NCBI GenBank assembly: GCA_027491915.1
Contig: JAOZGC010000002.1
Span: 623,331-687,330, forward strand
Length of the DNA: 64,000 nucleotides
DNA from: Thermoproteota archaeon
GTDB lineage: Archaea > Korarchaeota > Korarchaeia > Korarchaeales > Korarchaeaceae
Direction of reading: 5' to 3'
This document shows, one piece after another, positions 25,103 through 33,849 of this stretch. A program made the translations under genes and the position numbers. Numbering within the stretch: position 1 is the stretch's first letter; every line of letters starts with the position of its first letter. The notes below the pieces were generated by a model. The model was not told the DNA's origin and ran no database searches. It was given only the letters and a program-made list of their open reading frames with translations.

Positions 25103-25390
25103 ATGCCCGGTCCGGCTGGGCTCAGGTCCCCCGAGGGGAGGCTGAGGCTCCTCCTGGAGCTGAGGAAGAGGGGCTTCCGGGTCAGGATGCACGCCTACGA
25201 GTACCTGGTGGCCGACGAGTCGGGCTTCGCGGCCATAATCCTCCTGGAGCCCTGGGCCGGGAGGGCCGAGCTGCTGGAGCTTAAGGAGGGGGCGGCCGAC
25301 GAGGTGGCCGGGGCGGTGACCTCGGTGGACCCCTCTATCCGGGTGGTCGTGGACCGACGGATTTTTGAGCAAGATCTCAGACCCGGTTGA
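25103..25390 (+). CDS. Small conserved-looking protein of unknown function
   Basis: The product is 95 residues with an alternating alpha/beta pattern (LLLELRKRGFRVRMHAYEYL; FAAIILLEPWAGRAELLEL; DPSIRVVVDRRIF). I do not recognise a family. Codon use (AGG, CTG/GTC-rich) matches the neighbours and the TATA spacing is good, so it is probably real. Its 3' end runs up to the protoglobin start, so the two may be cotranscribed. Confidence 0.5.
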   Translation: MPGPAGLRSPEGRLRLLLELRKRGFRVRMHAYEYLVADESGFAAIILLEPWAGRAELLELKEGAADEVAGAVTSVDPSIRVVVDRRIFEQDLRPG

Positions 25391-25391
25391 G

Positions 25392-26012
25392 ATGCCTCCG
25401 CCGTCCTCGGGATCTGGCATAAGGAAGGTAGTGGAGGAAAGAGTTGTCTCCCTGGGGGAGAGGGCCAGGAGCTTCCTGGACGTCGGGGAGCCCGACATGA
25501 GGAGGCTCAGGGAGACCTGGGAGATCCTCCTCCCGGGGATAGACGACGTGATAGGGAGGGCCGCCTCCTCGCTCCTGGCCGACCCGGAGGCCCGGGAGAT
25601 AGTCACCAGGGCCTCCCTCTCCCCGGAGAGGGCGGCCGCGCTCTTCAAGGTCTGGCTCAACTACTCCTTCAACGGCAACTTCGACAGGCAGCACGCCATG
25701 AGGATGTTCATGATAGGGCTGGCCCACGCCAGGGTCGGGGTCCCCGAGAGGGTCGTGATAATGACGGTGGGCGCCTTCCTCCGGGAGCTGTCCGTCGAGC
25801 TGGCCGCCAGGCTGGGGCCCGAGGAGTACCCGGGGGCGGCCGTCTCGGTGTCCAAGGCCCTCCTCTGGGGGCTGGCCCTCATGCTGGAGAGCTACGAGGA
25901 GGTCAGGGTCGAGGGTTTCACCGACGTGACCGGGATGCGCAGGGAGCTGTACGAGAGGACCGCCTCCATACACGCAAAGCGGCTGTACGACGAGCTGTCG
26001 GGCTCATTCTGA
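25392..26012 (+). CDS. Stand-alone protoglobin (globin-coupled-sensor globin domain)
   Basis: From ATG 25392 the protein has 206 residues; TTG 25365 is an alternative start. FNGNFDRQHAMRMFMIGLAH followed by ARVGVPERVVIM matches the protoglobin segment bearing the proximal heme His (the His of GLAHARVG). No sensor output domain follows. Protoglobins in archaea bind O2, CO or NO. ATTTTTGA 28 bp upstream is a possible TATA for leaderless ATG use. Confidence 0.72.
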   Translation: MPPPSSGSGIRKVVEERVVSLGERARSFLDVGEPDMRRLRETWEILLPGIDDVIGRAASSLLADPEAREIVTRASLSPERAAALFKVWLNYSFNGNFDRQHAMRMFMIGLAHARVGVPERVVIMTVGAFLRELSVELAARLGPEEYPGAAVSVSKALLWGLALMLESYEEVRVEGFTDVTGMRRELYERTASIHAKRLYDELSGSF

Positions 26013-26040
26013 GTCAGGTTTCAGGTCCATCTGGGGGCCG

Positions 26041-27096
26041 TCAGGGGGCGACCACCCCCCCGGCGGCCGCCACGGAAACCTCCCCGACCTGGACCTCGCC
26101 GTCCCCGTTGGAGTCCCTCCACTCGAGCAGGACGAAGGCGCCCGGGTAGATCCCGCGGGAGTTCTCCATCAGCCAGAGCAGGCCGGCCCTGGTCCCCTCG
26201 GGGGTCAGACCCGTCAGGTGGATCTCGGGCCAGCAGGCCCCGCACCCCGGTGGGTAGATCGCGGCCACCAGGCAGTAGCTCACCCCGGGCCCCGGGGCGT
26301 ACTCCGCGCCGCCCAGGCTCAGGGAGTACCCCTCCTCCACGCCTAGCCGGGAGAGGCGGAAGCCCCCCGGCGGCCAGGTGGACAGCCCCTCCCAGAAGTC
26401 GCCGGTCCGCCCCGGCCCGCCGACGACCAGCAGCGGCCCCCCTCCGCCCGGGGGCGGCAGCAGGTCCATGAGGACCCCCCACTCCGGGGCGGGCGAGGTG
26501 GACCACCCAGACGGGAAGTCGATCAGGGCCCTCGCGGTCCTCCCGACCTCGCCCGGGGGCAGCCTGGGACCGGATCTCCTCCTCCTGTAGACGGCCCAGG
26601 CCTTCTTGTCGGACCCCATCAGGACCAGGATCCTCCTCTGCCGGAACGACTTGCAGGTCTCCCCTCTCCCTTCCCCCCCACCTCCCCCGTCTCCGTTCCG
26701 GAGAGGGGGAGCTCCCGGGCCTGAGTCCAAATCCCCGTCGTCCTCGGCGCACACCTCCCACCGGACGAAGGAGTATCCCGGGCACCCGACGGCCGTCAGC
26801 TCCACCCCCTGATCCGGGTCGTACGCCGCCTCCAGCCGGCTGGCGACCAGGCCCGGCGGGTCGACCCGCACCCGGCACCCGATCCTCCTCCCCCCGACGT
26901 CCCTGACCCCGACGCTCAGGAGGTGCCTTCCGGGCTCCGGGGAGGGGCTGGGATTCTCGCCTCCCCCGGGGCTGCCGTCCAGCGGGGCCGCGGCCGGCGG
27001 GGCCGCCCCCGAACCCCCGGATCCCGGGTCGGCCGCGGCCGGGATCAGGAGGAGCCCCGCGAGCGATATGAAGAGAAATTCAAATATTGGCCGAAT
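26041..27096 (-). CDS. Secreted surface protein with an S-layer-type C-terminal domain; no standard start codon
   Basis: The frame is open upstream from the first standard start (GTG 26871) through a convincing signal peptide (FLFISLAGLLLIPAAA) back to an upstream in-frame stop, without ATG, GTG or TTG. It may start at ATT 27096 or ATA 27087, or a base may be wrong. The mature part is Pro/Gly/Ser-rich, then Cys-bearing beta domains (LTAVGCPGYSFVRWEVCAED). The C-terminus has LLVVGGPGRTG, GTRAGLLWLMENSRG and a DSNGDGEVQVGE calcium-type loop, as in the 7477-9570 protein. TTTAAAT at 27131-27137 is a fitting TATA box. Confidence 0.55.
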   Translation of the reverse strand: MRPIFEFLFISLAGLLLIPAAADPGSGGSGAAPPAAAPLDGSPGGGENPSPSPEPGRHLLSVGVRDVGGRRIGCRVRVDPPGLVASRLEAAYDPDQGVELTAVGCPGYSFVRWEVCAEDDGDLDSGPGAPPLRNGDGGGGGEGRGETCKSFRQRRILVLMGSDKKAWAVYRRRRSGPRLPPGEVGRTARALIDFPSGWSTSPAPEWGVLMDLLPPPGGGGPLLVVGGPGRTGDFWEGLSTWPPGGFRLSRLGVEEGYSLSLGGAEYAPGPGVSYCLVAAIYPPGCGACWPEIHLTGLTPEGTRAGLLWLMENSRGIYPGAFVLLEWRDSNGDGEVQVGEVSVAAAGGVVAP

Positions 27097-27229
27097 TCCC
27101 CTCCCTCCGGGCCCCTGGCCGGGGCTTCAATTTAAATGTAGGCCAGCCGTCCGGATTCAATTTTATCATATATTCCCTTAACGGCCAAATATCATGAACA
27201 AAATGTCGGGAGGCGCGCCGCGGGGCGCC
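27097..27229. promoter_or_regulatory. A/T-rich intergenic stretch with promoter of the surface protein
   Basis: This is one of the few A/T-rich parts of the window (27060-27210). It contains TTTAAAT and TTTTATCATATATTCC elements. On the minus strand the former serves the surface protein gene. No gene or repeat of note is seen. Confidence 0.35.
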
Positions 27230-28330
27230 TCAGTCCCCGGCGGCCCTGAACCTCCCCTCCAGCCTCTCCAGCACCTGCGGGAGAGTGGTGTACTCCATCT
27301 CCTCGGCCCCCAGCCTGTGGGGCATGAAGGGGCCGTGCCTCCTCATGTAGTCCGCCACCTCGTTGGCCATCGCCCTGGCCCTGTCGAAGGCCACGTCGGA
27401 GAACAGGTCGCTGGGCCCTATGAGCCTCCCCCTCCTCACGTTGAACCCCAGGGCCATCACCCTGGGGGGGCCGTCGAACCTGCTGGGCCTGGCGTCTGCC
27501 TCTGAGACGGGCATCAGGGGGCCGGCGTGGGACCCCCTCATCCAGCCCGCCACCAGGTGCGGGAACGTGAAGGGCTCGAGTATCTCCCCCAGGGCCGGGA
27601 ACCGGCTCTGGGCCCTGACCACCGCCACCGGGTCGTCCTTCCCTACGTACTTCCCGGCTATCAGGTTGAGCCTGGTGGTGCTGACGGCGGCCGCGGGCTC
27701 CCTGGGATCCTTGGCGTAGACCCTCCTCACGACGTACCGGCCCGGCTCCCCTATGAGCGCGAGGATGTCGTACATCTCCTCCGGGGCCGAGAGCTCGACG
27801 ACCCTGCCCTCCTTCACGTCCAGCACCTCGAACGCGAACCCCCGGTGGAGCTTGGGGGATATCACCAGGCCGGCGGTGTTGAAGGGGTCGGCGAACATCC
27901 TGAAGATGGGGAGGTTGAAGGCCCCGGGCTCGGTCTTGTCGGCCATGAACACCACGAAGGGCTCGGCTGGCCTCTCCTCGAACTCCAACTCGGCGAAGCC
28001 CGGCCCCATCCCCCTCAGGTTCCCGGAGAAAGCGTCCGACAGGAGATCCTGCCCCGCGCCGTAGAGGCCGAGCTCCCTGGCCACGTCGGTGGCCCTCTTG
28101 AAGGTCTCCCAGGCCAGGGAGTGCACCTCGCCGCTGCCCTCCCCGCGGAAGTGGGTCATGATCAGCTCCAGGTCGTCGCCGCACCTGGTGACGTAGAAGT
28201 CCTCTATCAGGCCCTCCTTCCTGGCCCGGGACAGCTCGGCCCTGGCGGCCTCCAGCAGGGGCTCCGGAGAGACGTGGTGCCCGGCCAGGCTCCCGACGTC
28301 CGCCTTTATGACCGAGATGGTGGTCCTCAT
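27230..28330 (-). CDS. fbp: Fructose-1,6-bisphosphate aldolase/phosphatase (bifunctional)
   Basis: The 366-residue protein follows the archaeal family from its first residues: MRTTISVIKADVGSLAGHH, then CGDDLELIMTH, GAGQDLLSDAFSGNLRGMGP, MADKTEPGAFNLPIFRMFAD and AGKYVGKDDPVAVV (with the Schiff-base Lys region). It joins the two triose phosphates and dephosphorylates the product in gluconeogenesis. TPI is 600 bp upstream on the same strand. An AATATTAACG box about 34 bp upstream is its likely promoter. Confidence 0.93.
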   Translation of the reverse strand: MRTTISVIKADVGSLAGHHVSPEPLLEAARAELSRARKEGLIEDFYVTRCGDDLELIMTHFRGEGSGEVHSLAWETFKRATDVARELGLYGAGQDLLSDAFSGNLRGMGPGFAELEFEERPAEPFVVFMADKTEPGAFNLPIFRMFADPFNTAGLVISPKLHRGFAFEVLDVKEGRVVELSAPEEMYDILALIGEPGRYVVRRVYAKDPREPAAAVSTTRLNLIAGKYVGKDDPVAVVRAQSRFPALGEILEPFTFPHLVAGWMRGSHAGPLMPVSEADARPSRFDGPPRVMALGFNVRRGRLIGPSDLFSDVAFDRARAMANEVADYMRRHGPFMPHRLGAEEMEYTTLPQVLERLEGRFRAAGD

Positions 28331-28361
28331 GTCGATCGGGCCGACCCACCGCGCCGGAATA

Positions 28362-28907
28362 TTAACGCTTCTCCCCGGTCGGGAGGCTCAGGTAGGCCGC
28401 CGCGGCCGCCAGCAGGGACAGGGACTCCGGGACCGCCGCCCCGGATCGGAGTCCCAGCGCCGCGTAGGCCAGCCAGGAGAGGGCTATGACCGCTGCCGCC
28501 GCAAGCCCGACCCCGATACCGGCCTGCGCCCAGGCGGAGAGGCAGGCGGCCGCCAGGGTGACGAACAGCGCCACCGACACCGCCAGGTGGATGACCCCGT
28601 AGGTTTCGTCGAGCACCCCCACCAGCTGGACCAACAGGCCGGTCAGGGCCAGCAGGATCCCCGTGGCCCTGAAGCGCGGGATCACCTCGGTCGTGGCGTC
28701 GACCACCACCAGGAACCCCGAGACGGCCAGGCCGACGTTGAAGGCGGCGGCCGCGGGGCTCTTCCCGGGGCGGCCCAGGTCGCTCAGGGCGTTGGTGAGG
28801 GGGCTGAATCCCGGATACTGGGCGGCCGCCCAGGAGGCGGCGGCCGCGGCCACCAGCAAGGCAGACACCCTGAGCGCCGTCTCCCTGTCCGGGAGCCTGC
28901 CGGCCAA
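28362..28907 (-). CDS. DUF998-type membrane protein
   Basis: The 181-residue protein has about five membrane segments and the DUF998 motif AQYPGFSPLTNALSDLGRPG followed by AFNVGLAVSGFLVVV. Function unknown. It starts with TTG about 29 bp after the TPI stop and lies between TPI and the FBP enzyme, so the three may share a transcript, although the FBP gene also has its own TATA box. Confidence 0.75.
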   Translation of the reverse strand: MAGRLPDRETALRVSALLVAAAAASWAAAQYPGFSPLTNALSDLGRPGKSPAAAAFNVGLAVSGFLVVVDATTEVIPRFRATGILLALTGLLVQLVGVLDETYGVIHLAVSVALFVTLAAACLSAWAQAGIGVGLAAAAVIALSWLAYAALGLRSGAAVPESLSLLAAAAAYLSLPTGEKR

Positions 28908-28935
28908 GCTCCCACCCCCCGTCCGCCCGAGGGGC

Positions 28936-29634
28936 TCACCTCCCGACCGCGGCGGCCGCCCCGGCCGCCAGCTCCATCATCTTCTCCCTCGGCCTCGAAC
29001 TCTTGGCCACCGCCGAGGCCACCAGGACCCCGTCGGCCCCGAGCTCGATGGCCCTCCTCACGTCCTCCCCGGAGGACACCCCGGCCCCGCACAGCACCGC
29101 CACGTCGGGGCGGGCCCCCCTGACCAGGCGGACGGCCTCGCCGACGGCCTCTGGCCTGGCCCTGGACACCGACACCCCGGTCCCTATGAGCTCTGGGGGC
29201 TCGAAGGCCACCGCGGTGGGCCCGAGCGACGCGGCCGCCAGCGCCTCCCCAGGACCGCCGGCGCAGACTATGGACTGGAGGCCCTCCCCCTCCAGCATCC
29301 TCACCGCCCTCCCTATATCTGCCAGGAGCATCCTCCGCTCCGAGTGATTCAGGAGGGCCCCGGAGAAACCGTAGTCTCCGAGCAGAGAGGGACTGACGTG
29401 TCCCGTGTGCGGCCCGGCCGGCACTGGGTCCGCGTGCTGGACGTAGACCGGCACCTCGACGGCCTCCGCCACCCTCCAGGCGTCCAGCAGCGCCGGGGCG
29501 ATTCCCAGGGATATCCCCGTCTCGGACGAGACCTCCTCCGCGTGCCTGGCCAGCTCCACGGCCCTGGGGCCGGAAGACTCCCTGTAGAGCTTGAGGTTGA
29601 TTATTATCCTCGGGACCTCTCCCCCCATCATCAT
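28936..29634 (-). CDS. tpiA: Triosephosphate isomerase, archaeal type
   Basis: At 232 residues it has the short archaeal length. Motifs: IIINLKLYRESSG (Lys near the N-terminus), HTGHVSPSLLGDYGFSGALL, NHSERR with the catalytic His, VAFEPPELIGTG with the catalytic Glu, and VLCGAGVSSGEDVRRAIELG (phosphate loop). Three ATGs in a row start the gene. A GTTAAATC box about 32 bp upstream supports it. Confidence 0.93.
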   Translation of the reverse strand: MMMGGEVPRIIINLKLYRESSGPRAVELARHAEEVSSETGISLGIAPALLDAWRVAEAVEVPVYVQHADPVPAGPHTGHVSPSLLGDYGFSGALLNHSERRMLLADIGRAVRMLEGEGLQSIVCAGGPGEALAAASLGPTAVAFEPPELIGTGVSVSRARPEAVGEAVRLVRGARPDVAVLCGAGVSSGEDVRRAIELGADGVLVASAVAKSSRPREKMMELAAGAAAAVGR

Positions 29635-29750
29635 CGGGGGATCCCCCCGGGGCGGTCCGATTTAACCGCGACCCAGGCGCCCGCCGGGCCGACCCGCCCG
29701 TCCCATCCCGTCCCGGATCCGATCTGATCTGATCTGTCGGACCGGCCCGG

Positions 29751-30134
29751 TCACCCCGACCCGCGCCCGTGCTCCCGGAAGCCCGGCCTCTCGGCCCACC
29801 CCTCGTCCACCCTGAGGGAGCCGGCCAGGAAGGCCGACACGACGTCCCCGACCCTGCCGGCCGCCCCGGTCACCACCCTTATGCCCATCTCCGAGAAGAA
29901 CCGCTGAGCCCTGGGACCCATGCCGTACGCCAGGACCACGTCGACCCCCAGGGACCTGAGGAAGTTGGGCAGGTCCCCGGGGCCGTGCTCCTCGAACGGG
30001 ACCCGGACGACCCTCGCCGACGAGACGCCTCCCCCCTCCGCGTCCACCAGCACGTAGTACCTGGCCCTCCCGAAGTGGGAGGCCACCCTGGAGTCAAGCC
30101 CCCCGTCGTCCTCGCACGGGACCGCCAGCCTCAA
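29751..30134 (-). CDS. NifX-type metallocluster protein, second copy
   Basis: The 127-residue protein starts RLAVPCEDDGGLDSRVASHF, then GRARYYVLVDAEGG, and VDVVLAYGMGPRAQRFFSEM, the 'GxGPRA' loop of the FeMo-cofactor-binding-like family. It is longer at the C-terminus than the copy at 4874. It is not beside MinD ATPases here. It starts with TTG and has TTTTTAAGC about 40 bp upstream. Confidence 0.8.
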   Translation of the reverse strand: MRLAVPCEDDGGLDSRVASHFGRARYYVLVDAEGGGVSSARVVRVPFEEHGPGDLPNFLRSLGVDVVLAYGMGPRAQRFFSEMGIRVVTGAAGRVGDVVSAFLAGSLRVDEGWAERPGFREHGRGSG

Positions 30135-30184
30135 AGGGATCGACCCCGGCGGAGGGGGGTCGGCCCGGCGCTTAAAAACCGCGC

Positions 30185-31087
30185 TCAGCCGTCCCGACCC
30201 GACCCCCCGCCCCTGGACCTGAGCTTCGAGTAGACCCCGTAGACCCCGCCGATCGCGCCGGCGGTGCCCGCCACTATGCCCACGATCTCCTTGTACCCCT
30301 CCAGCGGGGACCCGGGCCTGACCACCTCAAGGGTGTAGAAGTAGTCGGGGGAGACCGTCACCCTGCTCTCCCCCGCCGAGAACTCGAGGCTCAGGTCAAT
30401 CCGGTGGAGCCCGGGATCCAGGTTCTCGGGCAGGTCGATCCCGTAGGGTCCCAGGTCCGCCGACGTCCCGGGATCCAGGGTGGAGTTGAGCTCCTTCAGG
30501 ATGCAGGCGTCCCCCGGAATCCAGTCCGGGCATATGAGGACCGTCCCGAGGGTCACGCCCCAGTCCCAGCGATTCTCCACCCTAACGGATGCCTGGATCT
30601 CCCCGCCGGCGGGGACCTCCTCCGGATTCCCCAGGATCTCCCAGTCGATCGAGACCCTCGGCCTCCCGGACACCGTCACCCCGTACTCCTCGGTGATCCA
30701 CTCCTCCCGCCCCTCCCCTCCCTCCCCGGGGTACCTGTACCTTATCAGGAGGTGGTACCCGTGGTTCCCCGGGGGGACCTCCGGCACCGTCCCAACCACG
30801 GCCCCGAGGCTCCTGTTCTCCCCGGGCTCCAGCCTGAGCCCCCCGAGGTCCAGCTCGCCGACGGCCAGGTCGTCCAGGTACAGGGTGATGGAGTCCACCC
30901 AGGCGCTCCCGGGGCCGTCGTTCTCCATCCAGATGTGGACGGTCAGGTTTCCCCCGGGGAAGTGGGGGCCCGGCTCCTCCCAGAAGCCCACCGTCAGCTT
31001 CGGCTGGGCGGCCGCCATCCCGGCCGCGGCGGCAGCGGCCGAGATCAGGGCCAGGATCAGCGTCAAGGCGGCGGATCTCCAGGGCAT
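30185..31087 (-). CDS. Secreted, C-terminally anchored protein with two Ig-like (CARDB-type) domains
   Basis: The 300-residue protein has a signal peptide (ALTLILALISAAAAAAGMAA). Two beta-sandwich units follow: LTVHIWMENDGPGSAWVDSI with ITLYLDDLAVGELDLGGL, and then IQASVRVENRWDWGVTLGTV with a Cys pair. A membrane segment near residue 270 (EIVGIVAGTAGAIGGVYGVY) and a basic tail follow. This is typical of archaeal surface-exposed adhesion or S-layer-associated proteins. Its function is unknown. Confidence 0.65.
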   Translation of the reverse strand: MPWRSAALTLILALISAAAAAAGMAAAQPKLTVGFWEEPGPHFPGGNLTVHIWMENDGPGSAWVDSITLYLDDLAVGELDLGGLRLEPGENRSLGAVVGTVPEVPPGNHGYHLLIRYRYPGEGGEGREEWITEEYGVTVSGRPRVSIDWEILGNPEEVPAGGEIQASVRVENRWDWGVTLGTVLICPDWIPGDACILKELNSTLDPGTSADLGPYGIDLPENLDPGLHRIDLSLEFSAGESRVTVSPDYFYTLEVVRPGSPLEGYKEIVGIVAGTAGAIGGVYGVYSKLRSRGGGSGRDG

Positions 31088-31202
31088 GCGGCCTCGAAGG
31101 GGGGCGGGGGCGGATCGATATTAAGGTGAGGCCCCCCCTTCTCCTCTCCCCCCCTCCTCGAACCTCCCCTCTCCTCCCCTCACCACCAGCCCCGCCGGCC
31201 CC

Positions 31203-32063
31203 TCAGCGGAACCTCTCCAGGAGGCCGGCCACGTCCACCCTCGGGGGCCTGTCCACCAGGGGGACGCCCGAGAGGTGGGGGAGCCTGTCCAGGAGGGTCG
31301 GCCTGTCGACCTGGTAGAACACGCCTATGGGTATCCTCTCCCCCCCAGTGACCTCCTCCTCCCTGGCCCTGCGCATGGCCTCGTTCCAGTCCGAGGGGTC
31401 GTGCCCGTCATCCTCGAGCTTGTAGACCCTCTCCCTGTAGTAGCCGTAGGTGTCGTAGAAGGTGTAGCAGGGCTGGAGCACGTCCACGAAGGCGAAACCC
31501 CTGTGACGCAGGGCCCTCTCCAGGACCTCCTCGAGGTGCCTCAGGTCCCCGGAGAAGGCCCTGGCCACGAACGTGGCCCCCATGGCCAGGACCGCCGCTA
31601 TCGGGTTGATGGGCTCCTCCGGGGTCCCGAAGGGGGTGGACCTGGTCCTCATGCCCAGGGGGGTCGTAGGGGTCGCCTGGCCCGTCGTCAGGCCGAAGAC
31701 CTTGTTGTCGTGGACCACGTAGGTCAGGTCCACGTTCCTCCTGGCGGCGTGCGGCAGGTGGCCGATCCCTATGGCGTAGGCGTCGCCGTCCCCCGCGAAG
31801 CCCACCACCGTGAGCCGCGGGTTGGCCAGCTTTATCCCGGTGGCCAGGGGCAGGACCCTGCCGTGTATGGTGTGGAAGCTGTTCAGGGCCAGGTAGTCCC
31901 CGATCTTGCCGTGGCAGCCTATCCCGGTGACCACCACCACCTCCCAGGGCTCCAGCCCGAGCCTGGAGACGACCGACTTGAAGGCCTGGAGTACGGCGAA
32001 GTTGCCGCAGCCCGGGCACCAGGTGTTCTTCTTGGCCGTCCCTAGCTCCGCGACGCTCACCAA
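31203..32063 (-). CDS. 2-oxoacid:ferredoxin oxidoreductase, beta subunit
   Basis: The 286-residue protein has the TPP-binding beta-subunit motifs: TWCPGCGNFAVLQAFKSVV (CxxCG cluster ligands), VVTGIGCHGKIGDYLALNSF (Cys), TVVGFAGDGDAYAIGIGHL (TPP GDGD motif) and VHDNKVFGLTTGQATPTTP. It lies directly after the alpha/gamma subunit gene. It completes an enzyme that oxidatively decarboxylates 2-oxoacids to acyl-CoA with reduction of ferredoxin. Confidence 0.92.
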   Translation of the reverse strand: MVSVAELGTAKKNTWCPGCGNFAVLQAFKSVVSRLGLEPWEVVVVTGIGCHGKIGDYLALNSFHTIHGRVLPLATGIKLANPRLTVVGFAGDGDAYAIGIGHLPHAARRNVDLTYVVHDNKVFGLTTGQATPTTPLGMRTRSTPFGTPEEPINPIAAVLAMGATFVARAFSGDLRHLEEVLERALRHRGFAFVDVLQPCYTFYDTYGYYRERVYKLEDDGHDPSDWNEAMRRAREEEVTGGERIPIGVFYQVDRPTLLDRLPHLSGVPLVDRPPRVDVAGLLERFR

Positions 32064-32064
32064 C

Positions 32065-33786
32065 TCAGATCGCCTCCCCCATCCCCTCCAGCACGTCCTC
32101 GTGGGTTATGGGCCTCCCGTCGTACCTGAGCACGGTCCCGTCCACCCCGATCCCGGTCTCCATCCTCAGGAGCCTCGCCAGCTGACCGGTGGCGTTGTTC
32201 TCCACGGAGTATATCTCCCCCGCGTTGGAGAGGGCCCTCTGCGCCTCCTCCGACGGGAAGGGCCAGAGGACCACGAACCGGACGAACCTGACCCTCCTCC
32301 CCCTCTCCCTCAGCCTCGCCGCCGCCTCAAGCACGGCGCCGCGGGTGGAGCCCCAGCCCACCAGCGTGACCTCCGGGTCCGGGTCCCCCACCACCTCCAG
32401 GGACCTGCCCCTCAGGGCCTCCCTCACACCCAGCAGCTTCCTCAGCCTCTTCTCGGTCATGGCCCTGGCGGTGTCGGGGTTCTCCTCGGCCCAACCCCTC
32501 TCGTTGTGCTCCGAGCTGTTCTGCTTCACTATGGCACCCCTCGTCCCCGGCAGGGCCCTCGGGGAGATCCCGGACTCGGTCAGGGCGTACCTTAGGTACT
32601 CGCCGGGCCCCCTCCACTCCCCGGATATGAGCTCCCCCCTGTCCACCTCCACCCTGGACGGGTCGGGCGCCCTCACCGTGAAGTAGCTCTCGGCCAGGTG
32701 CTTGTCCGTGATCACTATGACCGGGATCTGGAACCTCTCCGCTATGTTGAAGGCCTCCGCCGACAGGTAGAAGGCCTCCTCCGGGTCGGCCGGGGCAAGC
32801 ACGGCCCTCGGGAACTCCCCCTGGGACGCGGTTATGGCGAAGAGGAGGTCTCCCTGGGAGGTGTAGGTCGGCAGCCCCGTGCTGGGGCCGGGCCTCTGGA
32901 CCAGGAATATGACCAGGGGAGTCTCGGTGGCGCCCGCCTGGCCGAGCCCCTCGACCATGAGGGAGAACCCTCCCCCCGACGTCCCGGTGGCCGCCCGGAC
33001 CCCAGCGTAGGCCGCCCCGGTGGCCATGACCACGGCCGCTATCTCGCTCTCCGTCTGGACGACCCCTATGCCGGCCTCCCTCTGGACCCCGGCCAGGTAG
33101 TGCAGTATGGGGGAGGCCGGGGTCATGGGGTAGGCCGCGTAGAACCTCATCCCCCCTGCCAGCGCCCCCAGGGCGCAGGCCTCGTTCCCCGTGATGAGCA
33201 CCCTGTCCCCCCGGCCCCCCACGGGCTCGACCCTCATGCCCTCCGGCAGCGGATTCCGGGCCGCCAGCTCGTACCCCCTCCTGGCCAGGGCGGCGTTCAC
33301 CCGGTACACCTCCGGCGGGAACTCGTCGCCCATGACCGACAGGAGCAGGTCTAGGTCGTACCCCAGGGCCCCCAGCAGGGCCCCCAGGGCGGCGGAGTTC
33401 CTGACGACCCTCCTGGCCCCAGCCTCCCTGGCCCAGGAGGTGGCCGGGATCGGGTAGGCCGCGGCCCGCCCCGGGGGCTCCGCCCCGGCCGAGGCGTCTG
33501 AGTCGAAGACCACGGGACCGCCCGGGCGGACCTCCCCCCCGAAGGACCCCAGGATGTCCCCGTTCAGGGCCACGAGCGCGTCCACCCCCCTGCGCGGGGC
33601 GGACACCTCGGAGTCCGACACCCGGACCAGGTGGAGGTTCCTGCCCCCCCTTATCAGGGATGGGTAGTCGAAGACGGAGACCACGGTGAGGCCGCCCCTG
33701 ACGAAGGCCTTCCCCAGCAGGTACCCCGCCTGCCGGACCCCGTCGCCGGCCTCTCCCCCTATCAGCACGTTGAGGTCCATCCCCAT
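32065..33786 (-). CDS. 2-oxoacid:ferredoxin oxidoreductase, fused gamma-alpha subunit
   Basis: The 573-residue protein starts with the gamma half (VLIGGEAGDGVRQAGYLLGK; YPSLIRGGRNLHLVR). The alpha half follows from about 190: YAAYPMTPASPILHYLAG (YPITP signature as YPMTP), ATGTSGGGFSLMVEGLGQAG, and LVQRPGPSTGLPTYTSQGDL. This two-subunit layout is like the Sulfolobus-type broad-specificity enzyme and differs from four-subunit PorABCD. Substrate choice (pyruvate or 2-oxoglutarate) is not shown. TTTTTATC lies about 32 bp upstream. Confidence 0.92.
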   Translation of the reverse strand: MGMDLNVLIGGEAGDGVRQAGYLLGKAFVRGGLTVVSVFDYPSLIRGGRNLHLVRVSDSEVSAPRRGVDALVALNGDILGSFGGEVRPGGPVVFDSDASAGAEPPGRAAAYPIPATSWAREAGARRVVRNSAALGALLGALGYDLDLLLSVMGDEFPPEVYRVNAALARRGYELAARNPLPEGMRVEPVGGRGDRVLITGNEACALGALAGGMRFYAAYPMTPASPILHYLAGVQREAGIGVVQTESEIAAVVMATGAAYAGVRAATGTSGGGFSLMVEGLGQAGATETPLVIFLVQRPGPSTGLPTYTSQGDLLFAITASQGEFPRAVLAPADPEEAFYLSAEAFNIAERFQIPVIVITDKHLAESYFTVRAPDPSRVEVDRGELISGEWRGPGEYLRYALTESGISPRALPGTRGAIVKQNSSEHNERGWAEENPDTARAMTEKRLRKLLGVREALRGRSLEVVGDPDPEVTLVGWGSTRGAVLEAAARLRERGRRVRFVRFVVLWPFPSEEAQRALSNAGEIYSVENNATGQLARLLRMETGIGVDGTVLRYDGRPITHEDVLEGMGEAI

Positions 33787-33849
33787 CGGCCCGGCCGCCC
33801 CGGACGTAAGATAAAAATTCTTTCCAATTTCTCCGGCCCCGCGGGGCGC

